Positions 45,549 through 56,117 are shown, numbered from the stretch's first letter. The stretch: DNA of 64,000 nt from Neptuniibacter victor (GCA_027943745.1 AP025763.1:2852001-2916000), one strand, 5' to 3'. Notes: generated by a model from the sequence alone, not told the origin. Made by a program: numbers and translations.

Positions 45549-45784
45549 TCATACACCTTAATCTATTACTAATTCTGAAAACATAAACATGCTACGTTGT
45601 GGCAAGCAATATACCATATATCCGACCATCTTACTCTGACAATGTACATTTGCTTTTCTTAATTAGCTCGATAAATAAATTCTATCGTCCACACATTAAC
45701 CAATTCCTATACTAAAAATACTGACTTTATCACCAGCGCATCTTGCCAAACCCCCTAAAGCTGCCTATTATTCGTCCTTTGATT

Positions 45785-45805
45785 GGCAGCCTTGGCTGCC
45801 TTTTT
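45785..45805 (+). promoter_or_regulatory. Terminator-like hairpin in the argD leader
   Basis: GGCAGCC-TT-GGCTGCC followed by TTTTT lies 22 bases before the argD ATG on the coding strand. No + strand gene precedes it, since grxD is divergent, so it can only act on transcripts heading into argD. It may be an attenuator. Confidence 0.55.
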
Positions 45806-45827
45806 GCGTTTGTAGGGAATTATAAAC

Positions 45828-47060
45828 ATGGCTGTAGAATCTATTATGACTACCTACAACCGGTTGTCCGTAGCGTTCGAGCGCGGTGAAGGAAGCTGGT
45901 TGTATGACACTGATGGTAACAAGTACCTAGATGCACTTAGCGGTATAGCGGTATGTGGTTTAGGCCACTCTCATCCGGCGGTAACCCACGCTATCTGCGA
46001 GCAGGCAACAAAGGTATTACATACCTCCAATCTATACACCATCCCCAATCAGCAGCAGCTTGCTGAGCGCTTGACACAAATTTCAGAGATGGAAAATGTG
46101 TTCTTTGGCAACTCAGGTGCTGAAGCTAACGAAGCAGCCATAAAGTTGGCTCGCCGCTATGGTCATACGGTTCGTAATATAGATAACCCTGCCATTATCG
46201 TCATGGAAGAATCATTTCATGGCCGCACGATGGCTACACTAAGCGCAACAGGCAATCGTTCAGCGCAGGCAGGCTTTGAACCACTAGTAAGTGGTTTTGT
46301 ACGCGCACCATACGATGATATTGATGCCATCAAAAAAATTGCCGAGAACAACCCAAATATCGTTGCCGTGCTTGTTGAACCTATCCAAGGGGAATCAGGC
46401 ATTCGTATCCCAGCACCAGATTATCTCAATCAAATAAGAGAGATCTGTGATCAAAATGATTGGCTAATGATGCTGGATGAAGTGCAAAGCGGAAATGGAC
46501 GCTCTGGTAAATACTTCGCATACCAGCACAACAATCTACTGCCCGATGTCGTCACTACAGCCAAAGGCTTAGGGAACGGCGTCCCTATCGGCGCATGTTT
46601 AGCGCGCGGAATTGCCGCTAAAATTTTAACGGCTGGCACCCATGGTTCAACCTACGGCGGCAATCCTCTGTCATGTGCAGCTGCACTTGCTGTTGTTAAT
46701 ACCATTATGGATGAAAACCTGTGCCAACGAGCTGAAACGTTAGGCAATAGAATTGCTGACGGGTTTCGCGAACAAATAGGCGATGCAGATTACGTTAAAG
46801 AGGTTCGCAACAAAGGAATGCTCATTGCTGTAGAGCTAAGCGAAGCTGGAACAGAATTAGCCGTACTTGCCAAAGTTAAAGGCATCCTGCTTAACGTTAC
46901 AGGCGGAGGAAAAGTTGTACGTATGCTACCTCCCCTAACAATGACTGACAGCGAAGCTGAATTGCTTGTTAATACTCTTTCACAGATCATTCGTATTTAT
47001 GCAGCCGATGAGCGCAGCGATACCCTTGAAGACAGCCCTAAAGGCGAACGTAGAGCATAA
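45828..47060 (+). CDS. argD: Acetylornithine aminotransferase
   Basis: A 410-residue class III PLP aminotransferase. It shows [63 protein letters not shown] and the PLP lysine in [13 protein letters not shown]. It makes N-acetylornithine in arginine synthesis. Its stop codon overlaps the argF start (TAATG), so the two are translated together. The C-terminus has about 15 extra polar residues. Confidence 0.94.
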   Translation: MAVESIMTTYNRLSVAFERGEGSWLYDTDGNKYLDALSGIAVCGLGHSHPAVTHAICEQATKVLHTSNLYTIPNQQQLAERLTQISEMENVFFGNSGAEANEAAIKLARRYGHTVRNIDNPAIIVMEESFHGRTMATLSATGNRSAQAGFEPLVSGFVRAPYDDIDAIKKIAENNPNIVAVLVEPIQGESGIRIPAPDYLNQIREICDQNDWLMMLDEVQSGNGRSGKYFAYQHNNLLPDVVTTAKGLGNGVPIGACLARGIAAKILTAGTHGSTYGGNPLSCAAALAVVNTIMDENLCQRAETLGNRIADGFREQIGDADYVKEVRNKGMLIAVELSEAGTELAVLAKVKGILLNVTGGGKVVRMLPPLTMTDSEAELLVNTLSQIIRIYAADERSDTLEDSPKGERRA

Positions 47061-47965
47061 TGACAACTAGACACTTTTTAACACTTAGAGACCTTAGCTC
47101 TGACGAATTGCGCACCCTCGTTAAACGCGCTAGCGAGCTCAAAGCTATTCGCAACCGCGGCGAAGTGTACGAACCACTTAAAAACAAAGTGATGTCGATG
47201 ATCTTCGAAAAATCATCAACTCGCACCCGCGTATCTTTTGAAGCCGGCATGGCGCAATTTGGCGGCCACGCTATGTTCCTATCACCGAGGGACACCCAAT
47301 TAGGGCGAGGCGAGCCTATTAGTGATAGCGCCAAAGTCATTTCAAGCATGGTTGATGTGGTTATGATTCGCACATTCAGCCACCAGCTAGTTGAAGAGTT
47401 TGCTGCTAATTCGTCAGTGCCCGTTATTAACGCCCTGACTGATGAGTACCATCCTTGCCAGCTATTAGCTGACATGCAAACGTATTTTGAGCATCGCGGA
47501 GATATCCAAGGTAAAACAGCCACTTGGATTGGAGACGGAAACAACATGTGCCACTCCTATATCAATGCCGCTCGCCAGTTTGATTTCAAACTGAAGATTG
47601 CTTGCCCTGAAGGCTTTGATCCAGATATGAAGCTGGTAGAAGAAAACAAAGACCGCGTCTTTATTACCCGCTCACCTGAAGAAGCCGTCACTGGAAGCGA
47701 TCTCGTCGTGACTGACGTTTGGGCATCCATGGGACAGGAAGAGGAGCAGAAAGAGCGCGAAGCTCAATTTGCAGGCTTTCAAGTCTCTCCAGCGCTTATG
47801 GACCATGCCAATAAAGACGCTTTATTCATGCACTGCCTACCTGCCCACAGAGGAGAGGAGATCAGCATGGATATGATGGAAGATCCACGCTCTGTCGTAT
47901 ACGACGAAGCAGAAAATCGACTACACGCACAAAAAGCACTGCTCGAGTTTCTTCTCGTCAAATGA
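47060..47965 (+). CDS. argF: Ornithine carbamoyltransferase, anabolic
   Basis: A 301-residue enzyme making citrulline. Motifs are [18 protein letters not shown] (carbamoyl phosphate site STRTR), [14 protein letters not shown], and [13 protein letters not shown] (HCLP ornithine site). It forms an operon with argD, and together with argG in the window covers three arginine steps. Confidence 0.97.
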   Translation: MTTRHFLTLRDLSSDELRTLVKRASELKAIRNRGEVYEPLKNKVMSMIFEKSSTRTRVSFEAGMAQFGGHAMFLSPRDTQLGRGEPISDSAKVISSMVDVVMIRTFSHQLVEEFAANSSVPVINALTDEYHPCQLLADMQTYFEHRGDIQGKTATWIGDGNNMCHSYINAARQFDFKLKIACPEGFDPDMKLVEENKDRVFITRSPEEAVTGSDLVVTDVWASMGQEEEQKEREAQFAGFQVSPALMDHANKDALFMHCLPAHRGEEISMDMMEDPRSVVYDEAENRLHAQKALLEFLLVK

Positions 47966-47970
47966 TAGCG

Positions 47971-48004
47971 GTAGGTAACCGAACTCTTTAACACGGTTAC
48001 CTAC
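47971..48004 (+). terminator. Terminator-like hairpin after argF
   Basis: GTAGGTAACCG pairs perfectly with CGGTTACCTAC (11 bp, 12-base loop), followed by a weak TCTTCTT tail, just after the argF stop codon. Confidence 0.6.
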
Positions 48005-48071
48005 TCTTCTTGCTCGACCGTACTATACTGCGTATATTGCGATAACAGAGCCCGACCGGAGAAACGTACAA

Positions 48072-48986
48072 ATGGTTGAACTTCGCCACCTTAAAACACT
48101 GTCAGCTTTACGCGACGCAGGCAGCCTTGTCGAAGCGGCGGAAAGAGTCCACCTCACTCAATCAGCGCTTTCTCACCAGATCAAAGATTTAGAAGATCGC
48201 TTAAACTGCTCTCTTTTTATCCGCAAAACAAAGCCGATCTGCTTCACTAGCGCCGGACAACGCTTACTCACCCTTGCGGATGAGATTCTACCGATGATTC
48301 GTAATACCGAACGAGATATTGCGCGTCTAGCAGGCGGTGAAGCCGGCCGACTCAATCTATGTATAGAGTGCCACAGCTGCTTTGACTGGCTTATGCCAAC
48401 CATCGATCATTTCCGCCAGCACTGGCCAGAGGTGGAACTTGACCTTTCCAGCGGCTTCAGTTTTCAGCCATTACCTGCTTTGGCACGAGGAGATCTAGAT
48501 TTAGTTATCACCTCAGACCCTGAGCCTCGCAATGGCATCACATACATTCCCCTATTCACTTATGAATCACGGTTAGCCATAAGCAAACAACACCGCCTTA
48601 TGGCGAGGCGCTTTATTCATCCCGAAGACCTAGCACAAGAAACACTCATCACATATCCGGTTGAGCACCAACGCTTAGACATCTTTAACCACTTCTTGGA
48701 TGATGCAGATGTTGAGCCCAATACCATTAGAACCGCAGAACTAACAGTGATGATGCTCCAACTGGTCGCAAGCGGGCGAGGTGTTGCCGCACTCCCTAAC
48801 TGGGCGCTTCACGAATATATTCAACGTGAATACATTGCCTCGAAACCCTTAGGTGAGAAAGGGGTATGGTGTACGCTGTTTGCCGCCATCAGGGATGACC
48901 AGAAAGATGCAGAATTTATGGTAGATTTCCTAAATACAGCAAAAGATGTATCATTCAGGAACTTAACGGGTATCAAGACAGCATAA
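48072..48986 (+). CDS. metR: LysR family regulator MetR
   Basis: A 304-residue LysR regulator: N-terminal helix-turn-helix (VEAAERVHLTQSALSHQIKDLE) and a substrate-binding domain. The segments ECHSCFDWLMPTIDHF and YPVEHQRLDIFNHFL match MetR, which controls methionine synthesis genes with homocysteine as co-effector. None of its usual targets (metE, metH) lies in the window. Confidence 0.88.
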   Translation: MVELRHLKTLSALRDAGSLVEAAERVHLTQSALSHQIKDLEDRLNCSLFIRKTKPICFTSAGQRLLTLADEILPMIRNTERDIARLAGGEAGRLNLCIECHSCFDWLMPTIDHFRQHWPEVELDLSSGFSFQPLPALARGDLDLVITSDPEPRNGITYIPLFTYESRLAISKQHRLMARRFIHPEDLAQETLITYPVEHQRLDIFNHFLDDADVEPNTIRTAELTVMMLQLVASGRGVAALPNWALHEYIQREYIASKPLGEKGVWCTLFAAIRDDQKDAEFMVDFLNTAKDVSFRNLTGIKTA

Positions 48987-49170
48987 TTCATCATATACTG
49001 TCAGGATATTTACTCATACAAGCTATTAAGTGAACGATAAAAAAGTGAACGCACTAAAGCTGCAAACCAACGACACCGCGACATACGCTTTTTTTCTACA
49101 CTCCTACTTTATCTAGGTCTGTAGGTTTTGTGCTATCTGCGCAAAATTGACAGGCCGCCCCTCATCTGTT

Positions 49171-49199
49171 TTGACTCAATACGCTGATTGACTTAAATA
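49171..49199 (+). promoter_or_regulatory. Candidate promoter of DAHP synthase
   Basis: TTGACT (49171-49176) and TAAATA (49194-49199) are 17 bases apart, about 54 bases before the start codon. Apart from this the gap 48987-49252 holds nothing I recognise. Confidence 0.45.
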
Positions 49200-49252
49200 A
49201 TTCAGTTTTTAAAAACTCTATAGATACCACTATAGTTCGCTAGGAATAGAAG

Positions 49253-50608
49253 ATGACAACTTCAATATGGACCCCCTCCAGCTGGAGAAAAAAACCTATC
49301 GTTCAGCAGCCTCAGTACCCAGATTTAACAGCACTGAAGCAAGCAGAAAACACATTAAGCAATATGCCGCCTCTGGTTTTTGCTGGCGAAATCAACCAGC
49401 TGCAAAGCGATCTAGCTAAAGTAGCCAAAGGCAAAGCATTTCTCCTTCAAGGCGGAGATTGTGCAGAAAGTTTCAGCGAATTTAACGCGGACAAAATTCG
49501 TGACACCTTCAAAGTGCTAATGCAGATGGCAATTGTCATGACATTCTCTGCTAGCTGCCCCGTGGTCAAAGTAGGCCGTATTGCTGGCCAATATGCAAAA
49601 CCACGCTCCAGCGATATGGAAAGCAGTGACGGCATAGAGCTGCCGAGCTACCGAGGAGACATCGTCAACGGTATCGACTTTACGAATGAAGCACGACAAG
49701 CTGATCCAGAGCGTTTGGTCACAGCATACAACCAAGCTGCTTCAACGCTAAACTTAGTGCGTGCATTCTCACGCGGCGGCTTTGCTGATCTACACCAAGT
49801 CCACGCTTGGAATCAAAACTTTGTCACCAATAGCCCATTATGTGAGAAGTATCAGATTTTAGCGGATCAGATCGATCAATCTATTCGTTTCATGGAAGCG
49901 TGCGGAATTAATGCTAAAAATACACCACAGCTACATGAGACCTCACTGTACACCTCTCATGAGGCGCTATTGCTTGGATATGAAGAAGCATTAACCCGCC
50001 AAGATAGCTTGTCGGGTGACTGGTACGATTGCTCTGCTCACATGCTATGGATTGGTGACCGTACTCGCCAACCAGATCACGCACACGTAGAGTTCCTTCG
50101 TGGGGTTAAAAACCCCGTTGGTATCAAAGTTGGCCCTACGACTAAGCCAGAAGACCTTGACCGACTCCTGGCCATCTTGAATCCAAACAACGAAGCGGGA
50201 CGAATCACACTGATTGCCAGAATGGGTGCCGATAAGATTACTGACTTCCTACCCCCACTGGTCCGCGCAGTTAAAAGCGGTGGCCACAACGTGATCTGGA
50301 GCTCAGATCCGATGCACGGCAACACAATTAAAGCATCAAGTGGTTATAAAACCAGAAGCGTTGAGTCCATATTAAAAGAGATGAAAGGATTCTTTGAAGT
50401 ACATCGCGCTGAAGGCACTCACGCGGGCGGTGTGCATTTTGAGATGACAGGACAAAACGTTACTGAATGTATCGGTGGTGCCTACATGATAAGTGAGCAG
50501 GATCTTGGCGATCGTTACCACACCCATTGCGACCCTCGCCTAAATGGTGAACAAGCGCTCGAACTCGCCTACCTCATTGCTGACACACTTAAATCTGCTC
50601 GGCACTAA
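49253..50608 (+). CDS. Class II 3-deoxy-7-phosphoheptulonate (DAHP) synthase
   Basis: A 451-residue plant/actinobacterial-type (class II) DAHP synthase, first step of the shikimate pathway. It starts [19 protein letters not shown] and carries [42 protein letters not shown] and the metal-site [19 protein letters not shown] with the His in [12 protein letters not shown]. It is unrelated in sequence to AroF/AroG/AroH of E. coli. It is monocistronic with a strong terminator. Confidence 0.95.
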   Translation: MTTSIWTPSSWRKKPIVQQPQYPDLTALKQAENTLSNMPPLVFAGEINQLQSDLAKVAKGKAFLLQGGDCAESFSEFNADKIRDTFKVLMQMAIVMTFSASCPVVKVGRIAGQYAKPRSSDMESSDGIELPSYRGDIVNGIDFTNEARQADPERLVTAYNQAASTLNLVRAFSRGGFADLHQVHAWNQNFVTNSPLCEKYQILADQIDQSIRFMEACGINAKNTPQLHETSLYTSHEALLLGYEEALTRQDSLSGDWYDCSAHMLWIGDRTRQPDHAHVEFLRGVKNPVGIKVGPTTKPEDLDRLLAILNPNNEAGRITLIARMGADKITDFLPPLVRAVKSGGHNVIWSSDPMHGNTIKASSGYKTRSVESILKEMKGFFEVHRAEGTHAGGVHFEMTGQNVTECIGGAYMISEQDLGDRYHTHCDPRLNGEQALELAYLIADTLKSARH

Positions 50609-50635
50609 TCATATTGCATCTGGATCAATCAAAAC

Positions 50636-50666
50636 AAAAAAGCCTGCTTAACCGCAGGCTTTTTTT
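50636..50666. terminator. Bidirectional terminator between DAHP synthase and the CBS gene
   Basis: AAAAAAGCCTGC-ttaacc-GCAGGCTTTTTTT forms a perfect stem with A and T flanks between convergent genes. Confidence 0.95.
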
Positions 50667-50681
50667 ATGCACAGGCTTAAA

Positions 50682-51089
50682 TTAAGCGTGCTCTAACAAA
50701 CCTTTCAACACAATACTACGGTAGCTCACGACACCCAGTACTTTTTCATTTTCAATCACTGGCGCATGAGCTAAACCAAAACTTTCAAATAAGCGAGCGC
50801 AATAGCGTATATCCATATGCGGATCTACCGAAACAACTGGCTTTGCCATCACCTCATAAACGTTAACGCGCTCTGGAGAACGATCCTTTGCCACTACCTT
50901 TTTAGCGACATCCGATAGCAGCAGTAAACCATATTCATCATCAGCGTGACGCTTATCAATAATCAATACCCGCGCTTCCTTCTCTTGGAAGATAGTTAGC
51001 GCCTCTTTAACCGTCATCAAACCATCAATAATTGCAAACTCATCCGTCATCACATCACGGGTGCGTACTACTTTACGCTCTGAACTCAT
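50682..51089 (-). CDS. CBS-pair domain protein, last gene of the DUF1538 operon
   Basis: A 135-residue protein made of two CBS motifs (about residues 10-65 and 75-133; EARVLIIDKRHADDEYGLLL and AHAPVIENEKVLGVVSY). Paired CBS motifs bind adenosine nucleotides and usually regulate a partner. Its ATG overlaps the stop codon of the PII-like gene (ATGA), so it is coupled to the DUF1538 membrane proteins upstream. A role in sensing nucleotide state for that transporter is inference. Confidence 0.85.
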   Translation of the reverse strand: MSSERKVVRTRDVMTDEFAIIDGLMTVKEALTIFQEKEARVLIIDKRHADDEYGLLLLSDVAKKVVAKDRSPERVNVYEVMAKPVVSVDPHMDIRYCARLFESFGLAHAPVIENEKVLGVVSYRSIVLKGLLEHA

Positions 51090-51436
51090 AGCTCATCCTC
51101 CACTATGTTTGCTAATTTCTCAACTTGATGCGTTATGCCTACCGCATCCTCAACATCAATCTGAATTGCAATACCACGACCAGGCTGTTCATCCAGCTCA
51201 GCCACATCAGAAATCGTTTCTAAAATTTTACGGCTAAGATGCTCTTCTACAATAAACAGAACCACATCTCTCTGGGTCTCAAGCGTCAAACCGAAGAAGG
51301 TTTTCGTTTGATGAACCCCTTCACCACGCGCATTGTTGATAACTGTCGCACCTGTAGCACCCGCTTCACGCGCAGCCTTCATCACCGCATCAGTTTTCGA
51401 ATCTTCTACAAAAACCACCAACAATTTAAAATGCAT
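51086..51436 (-). CDS. PII-like (GlnB-fold) signalling protein
   Basis: A 116-residue protein: FKLLVVFVEDSKTDAVMKAAREAGATGATVI and KTFFGLTLETQRDVVLFIVEE fit the PII-like ferredoxin fold, with TFFG at the place of the T-loop. Residues of classical GlnB uridylylation are not recognised. PII-like proteins often sit next to the transporters they control; here the neighbours are two DUF1538 membrane proteins and a CBS protein. Ligand unknown. Confidence 0.8.
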   Translation of the reverse strand: MHFKLLVVFVEDSKTDAVMKAAREAGATGATVINNARGEGVHQTKTFFGLTLETQRDVVLFIVEEHLSRKILETISDVAELDEQPGRGIAIQIDVEDAVGITHQVEKLANIVEDEL

Positions 51437-51456
51437 AACTGCCTCTTAGACCAACC

Positions 51457-52236
51457 TTAGTCAGCTGTTTTGCTGCGTCTTGAACGCAACTCAGAAATTT
51501 GTGCATATGCCATTACCGTAATCATCGGAAACAAGCTTGCAAATGCAATCAAGCCAAAACCATCTATCAGTGCACTTCGCCCCGGCACTGTTTCAGCCAA
51601 GCCCAATCCTAGCGCCGCAACAAGTGGCACAGTCACCGTCGAGGTTGTAACTCCACCCGAATCATAAGCTAAGGGCACTATCATCTTCGGTGCAAAAAAG
51701 GTTTGGCAAACCACTACAACATAACCTGCGATGATAAACCAATGAATGGGGTAACCTGTCACAATACGCCAAGTACCCAAAGAGATACCTACAGCGACAC
51801 CTATCGCTACCGCGATACGCAACCCCCACACACCAATAGCGCCACCGGAAACCTCATTAGCCTTGATCGCTACCGCAATTAAAGACGGCTCAGCAATGGT
51901 CGTACTCGCACCAATAGCAAAGGCAAAAATATAGACCCAGAAATAGTCTTGCCAGTGAAGCGCACCTGCAACTGAACCACTCCAACCCCGGATAAACTCG
52001 GGATCAGTCAATTGCTCAGCCATTAAACGACCAATTGGGAAAAGTGCCTTTTCCAAACCTAATAAGAACAGTGCCAAACCCACAATAACGTAAGCAAAGC
52101 CGATCAGCACTTTACGCAGATTAGCGATACGCCGACGGATAACCACAAACTGAAAACCAAAAATTATCAGCGCAATTGGCATCACATCTTTGATGGTAGA
52201 CAAAGTAATATCGAGGAATTGCGTTAATAGCTCCAT
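51457..52236 (-). CDS. DUF1538 integral membrane protein, second of the pair
   Basis: A 259-residue membrane protein with about seven hydrophobic segments. It shares with its neighbour FGATTxAEPxLIAVAxxA (here FAIGASTTIAEPSLIAVAIK), [19 protein letters not shown] and [19 protein letters not shown]. The repeated SGGVTTS and AEPSL motifs suggest a two-subunit or tandem-domain transporter. The N-terminal start overlaps the preceding stop codon by one base. The substrate of DUF1538 proteins is not known to me. Confidence 0.85.
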   Translation of the reverse strand: MELLTQFLDITLSTIKDVMPIALIIFGFQFVVIRRRIANLRKVLIGFAYVIVGLALFLLGLEKALFPIGRLMAEQLTDPEFIRGWSGSVAGALHWQDYFWVYIFAFAIGASTTIAEPSLIAVAIKANEVSGGAIGVWGLRIAVAIGVAVGISLGTWRIVTGYPIHWFIIAGYVVVVCQTFFAPKMIVPLAYDSGGVTTSTVTVPLVAALGLGLAETVPGRSALIDGFGLIAFASLFPMITVMAYAQISELRSRRSKTAD

Positions 52237-52970
52237 CAGATCACCATGCCGTAAGCCATAACAAAAATCATCGGCGTCAAGGAAGCAAAAGCGATTAAAC
52301 CAAAACCATCGATCATTGGGTTTCGCCCTTCGATTGATGAAGCCAGACCAACACCAAGTGCAGTCACAAGCGGTACTGTAATCGTTGATGTGGTCACGCC
52401 TCCAGAATCATAGGCAATACCGATAATCTCCTTAGGTGCAAAGGCCGTCATAATGACAACGAGCATATAACCCGCAATGATCATATACTGGATAGACCAT
52501 CCCTTAAGGATACGTAAAACACCTAAGACAATAGCCAAGCCAACCGAAAAAGCGACCGTAAAACGAAGGCCCGATGCGTAGCTTTGTTGAGATTCAGTAG
52601 TAGCCTCAATCATTCCGCCGGTCGCTGCGACCTTAGCCGCCTCAGCAGCAACAGCAATGAGGGCTGGCTCTGCAACCGTGGTCCCAAACCCAAGACAGAA
52701 AGCAAACGTAAGCAACCAAAACACACTCCCCTTACGCGCAAAGGCATGCGCCATACTCTCCCCAATTGGAAAGAGCCCCATCTCAAGACCATAGATAAAG
52801 AAAGTGAGCCCCATCACAACGCATAAAAGCCCTGTCACAAGACCAAAGAAATCAGGCACCGATTGTTGCAATACAACAACCTGAAAAAAAGCGATAACCA
52901 ACACAATAGGAAGCAGATCTCTTAAGCTTCCCAACATCGATTGACCTAACGCGAATAACCCAGCTTTCAA
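52236..52970 (-). CDS. DUF1538 integral membrane protein, first of the pair
   Basis: A 244-residue membrane protein homologous to its downstream neighbour: [37 protein letters not shown], and [19 protein letters not shown] are shared. About seven membrane segments. It heads a four-gene, tightly overlapping operon (DUF1538, DUF1538, PII-like, CBS). Many genomes carry DUF1538 as one fused protein; here the halves are separate genes. Confidence 0.85.
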   Translation of the reverse strand: MKAGLFALGQSMLGSLRDLLPIVLVIAFFQVVVLQQSVPDFFGLVTGLLCVVMGLTFFIYGLEMGLFPIGESMAHAFARKGSVFWLLTFAFCLGFGTTVAEPALIAVAAEAAKVAATGGMIEATTESQQSYASGLRFTVAFSVGLAIVLGVLRILKGWSIQYMIIAGYMLVVIMTAFAPKEIIGIAYDSGGVTTSTITVPLVTALGVGLASSIEGRNPMIDGFGLIAFASLTPMIFVMAYGMVI

Positions 52971-53111
52971 CTCGGGTAACTCCTTATAATATAAAGGGTT
53001 ATTTTACACAATAGACTCGATATTCAACAGCAGATACTCAAAATATTTTTTGGAATTTCAAGCCAAAGGAAAGGCATCTAAAATCAAAGCCTAGTAAACC
53101 CAGCGTAATAT

Positions 53112-53143
53112 AAAAAAAAACCGCATCAAAAGATGCGGCTTTT
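53112..53143 (-). terminator. Terminator of the first Slam-linked secreted protein gene
   Basis: On the minus strand CCGCATC-tttt-GATGCGG with an A-rich lead is followed by a long T-run, 22 bases beyond the stop codon. Confidence 0.92.
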
Positions 53144-53165
53144 AAACGCTAGCTTCTAAACTAGA

Positions 53166-54473
53166 TTAATCATAATCCGCTGAAGCAGAGAATACATCAA
53201 CCTGACGACCTACCTCACCAACGAAAGTCACATCAGCAATACCGCCAATCGCCTGAGCTCGTTCACCAAAGAACGACGCATTCACTTGACCAGAAACAAC
53301 TTCAGGCATGCTAACAACGTCAGGTACGCTAGCAATAGTCTTTATTCCAGGCCCAGGAAAAGGCTGGCCAGCAAGAGTATTTATTTCAGGCCCAGAAACA
53401 GGAACTATAGTCTGTGCCGCACCCACAAGATCAACACCGCTAAAGCTACCATTTTTCACTTCGAAAGCAGCTCCTGGGGCCATATGGAACCTCCCCTCCC
53501 AAGAAGCATTAGCTCCCGTAAATACTGTAATATCAACCGGGCCACCTTTGGCAAAACCACCAGAGTAATGCAAGTCATTAACACCGGCTAAAGTAGTATT
53601 AACCGTATCCAAAGTAGAGCTCAAGCCGATGATAAAGTCACCACGATTATTAACTGTAGTAAAACTATCTCCTACGTTCTTCCAGTTTTTTGGTTTATCG
53701 GCTTTATTTGCTTTCTTCCTTTTCTCTTGGAAAACATCTATACCAGCAAAGGAACCAAATACCATTGTATAAGGCATAGGCGGCCCCTTACGCTCATACC
53801 CCCCCGCCTCAAAGCGTATCGCCTGCTTATTACCGACCTTTACTATTTCGTGATTAAATGTTTTTGCTTTCTTCCCTTTACCAACAGTGGTATTAAAAGT
53901 CTTCACAACTTTATTGCGCTTAACTACATTTCTCGCTTCAACGCTCATAGGACCAGTTTGACCATATTTCCATCCTACATCTCTAGAATTATGAGTCCCC
54001 TCACCTGCATCGGAACCAATGGTATAATCCAATTCTCTCCCATGCGATACAACACCATCTGTAACACTAGAAAGCGTTGGCTGCTCGTCACCTTGACCTT
54101 CCACGGGCACGCTATTCAAAAACGGCTGGGTTAAATCGCGAAAATAACCTCGCTCTGTTGATTCTGGCTCCGCATGCTCAGTGCGCGAATACCAAGCCAT
54201 ATACTGACGAAATCCTGCCGGCGCCGCCTGATCACCTTCAGCCGAAGCATCAAACGCTGAACCATCTGTGTTATTACCGGCATTAGCAAACTGAATCAAT
54301 AGTGGCGTAATGTTGATTCCACCCGCGCCTGGACCCGCTGCAGTTTGTACACCTTCCCACGGCCCCCAACTACCAACAGAATCGTCTTGTTCATCCTTTT
54401 TTGTATTTGCAAATGCAGTCGTAGCCAAGAGGGTAGAAGCTATTGCTACAGAGATAACCTTACGTGTAAACAT
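53166..54473 (-). CDS. Putative Slam/T11SS secreted cargo protein 1
   Basis: A 435-residue exported protein. The signal peptide ends LLATTAFA (cleavage near residue 22) and no lipobox Cys follows, so it is soluble. The mature N-terminus carries DDSVGSWGPWEGVQTAAGPG. The C-terminal domain ends with SGQVNASFFGERAQAIGGIA, the pattern of the small beta-barrel of TbpB-like Slam substrates (xVNAxFFGxxAxxIGG). The central part is Lys/Asn-rich and not recognised. It shares both end motifs with the 56143-57447 product, flanking a Slam-type gene. The ligand is unknown. Confidence 0.72.
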   Translation of the reverse strand: MFTRKVISVAIASTLLATTAFANTKKDEQDDSVGSWGPWEGVQTAAGPGAGGINITPLLIQFANAGNNTDGSAFDASAEGDQAAPAGFRQYMAWYSRTEHAEPESTERGYFRDLTQPFLNSVPVEGQGDEQPTLSSVTDGVVSHGRELDYTIGSDAGEGTHNSRDVGWKYGQTGPMSVEARNVVKRNKVVKTFNTTVGKGKKAKTFNHEIVKVGNKQAIRFEAGGYERKGPPMPYTMVFGSFAGIDVFQEKRKKANKADKPKNWKNVGDSFTTVNNRGDFIIGLSSTLDTVNTTLAGVNDLHYSGGFAKGGPVDITVFTGANASWEGRFHMAPGAAFEVKNGSFSGVDLVGAAQTIVPVSGPEINTLAGQPFPGPGIKTIASVPDVVSMPEVVSGQVNASFFGERAQAIGGIADVTFVGEVGRQVDVFSASADYD

Positions 54474-54682
54474 GTTCCCTTCCTTCTATATGTTGACGAC
54501 CCAGCTCCTATTTAACTACAACTGATAGGCGGGTAAAGAGTATGCGTTAAAGTATACTAAAACTTTTAATTTCAAACACTGTACCAAGGTACAATAGATC
54601 AAACTAATATATAAATTCCTTTTATATCAACCAGGTATAGACAAAAAAAACAAAAACTCCTCATTATTTAAAACTCTATATC

Positions 54683-54711
54683 AAAAAAAAGGCACCTAAC
54701 CAGGTGCCTTT
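54683..54711 (-). terminator. Terminator of the Slam-type gene
   Basis: On the minus strand AGGCACCT-ggtt-AGGTGCCT is followed by a run of T, 20 bases beyond the stop codon. The 54474-54682 gap otherwise shows no gene. Confidence 0.92.
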
Positions 54712-54730
54712 AGATATAACAAGCTAATGC

Positions 54731-56002
54731 TTAGAACTTTTTACCTAGGTTAACTGATACCTGATTACGGTCATATTCATACAGCACATCATTAGAATCA
54801 GCCTCTGTACGAGTCATGAAAGCGGATAACTCTAGCTCATTAGCAAACGTATGCTTACCACCAAGCAAGAACTGCAGCTCCTCATCATCACGTACCAAAG
54901 TGGATATCTGCTCAGGGCCCTTATAATTTGAGTGTTTATAAGACACTTTCCCGAACACGACTGAGCTTTGCTTGATCTGCCAATTAGCCCCAACAAACAT
55001 CTCCCAACCATCATAAGATAAACGGCCAATTTGAGCGTCGTTATCAAACCACTCTAAACCACCCTGAACACCCACTGTATTATTCTTGTATCCCTTACCT
55101 AGAGAAACGCCTAGAGAATAATAGTTAGCATCACGCTGCTGGTCAGCAACCTGCTTAAAGTCACGATCAGTAATTTCAGCATCTACTGTTATCTCTGTAC
55201 TTGGATCTAACGTCCAAGTGACAGACGGCTGAAGCCCAACATAATTAGCTAATTCATTATGCCCTAAGCGAATATGATCAGCCTGTAACGCAACATTGGC
55301 ACGCCAATTACTGTTAGTCACAACTGCAGGCCCTGTTCGAAGGGAGATCACATCTAGATCGAAATCATCTTCCGTATCATATTCACGTGAATATAGTGAA
55401 ACACCACTCTGCCATAACAATAAACCGGTTTTCTGACCTAAACGCAGCGTTTTACCTGTACGGTAACTATGATCATAACCCGCAGCAACAACCAATGCGG
55501 TATCGCTAGTCGGCGTTGACGTAATATTTAATACAGCATTACCTATATTAATAACTGAACTGCTAGGCCCAACATTCACATTATCATCATACAAAACGCC
55601 TGCACTTGCTGTAAATTTATGCTCGTGCGTCGGTGTAAGCTGCTCTGAATCTTTCTTAAGCTGAGCTAAGAATGCAAGTATAGAAACTCGAACACTTGCA
55701 GGGGTTTTTGGATCGTCAAGAACCGTTTGAGCTTGCGCCTCTGCTTCTTGATATTGAAGCGTTTGCATGTAAGCGACAGCCAACTCTAGGCGCGCACGAT
55801 GAAGGGCCGGTTTGTTACTCAATATAGTTTGAAAAGATTCAATCGCATTATACGGCGAACCTTTTTCACGCTCTTCCATCCCCTGTTTGAAAAACTTCTC
55901 GGGATCAAACTGCTCTTCGTTAGTTTCAGCTGCCACTACAGACGATGCCATCATCGACAATACAACACCTGACAGGACAGAAACCCTGTTAAAATTTTTC
56001 AT
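54731..56002 (-). CDS. Slam family outer-membrane translocon (DUF560, type XI secretion)
   Basis: A 423-residue protein: signal peptide ending SSVVA, TPR-type repeats (about 35-125; SPYNAIESFQTILSNKPALH, ELAVAYMQTLQYQEAEAQAQ), then a predicted beta-barrel (about 135-423) ending in Phe (VSVNLGKKF). This domain pair is the Slam/SPAM architecture that moves surface lipoproteins or soluble proteins across the outer membrane. The barrel starts near FTASAGVLYDDNVN, a common Slam entry. It lies between two genes for candidate cargo, each with its own terminator. Confidence 0.85.
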   Translation of the reverse strand: MKNFNRVSVLSGVVLSMMASSVVAAETNEEQFDPEKFFKQGMEEREKGSPYNAIESFQTILSNKPALHRARLELAVAYMQTLQYQEAEAQAQTVLDDPKTPASVRVSILAFLAQLKKDSEQLTPTHEHKFTASAGVLYDDNVNVGPSSSVINIGNAVLNITSTPTSDTALVVAAGYDHSYRTGKTLRLGQKTGLLLWQSGVSLYSREYDTEDDFDLDVISLRTGPAVVTNSNWRANVALQADHIRLGHNELANYVGLQPSVTWTLDPSTEITVDAEITDRDFKQVADQQRDANYYSLGVSLGKGYKNNTVGVQGGLEWFDNDAQIGRLSYDGWEMFVGANWQIKQSSVVFGKVSYKHSNYKGPEQISTLVRDDEELQFLLGGKHTFANELELSAFMTRTEADSNDVLYEYDRNQVSVNLGKKF

Positions 56003-56088
56003 TCCTTAATTCCCCTTCCTAGACGTACGCTATTCATAGATAGACGTTTATAAGGGCGAGTATAACTACTGAACGTTTTTCAAACAAC

Positions 56089-56117
56089 AAAAAAGGCACG
56101 TAAAATACGTGCCTTTT
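56089..56117 (-). terminator. Terminator of the second cargo gene
   Basis: On the minus strand GGCACGTA-ttt-TACGTGCC is followed by six T, 26 bases beyond the stop codon. Confidence 0.93.

Noticed and set aside
47038-47547. 169-codon open frame on the minus strand
   Set aside because: Antisense to argF, which is certain from its STRTR and HCLP motifs; the product has no recognisable domain.
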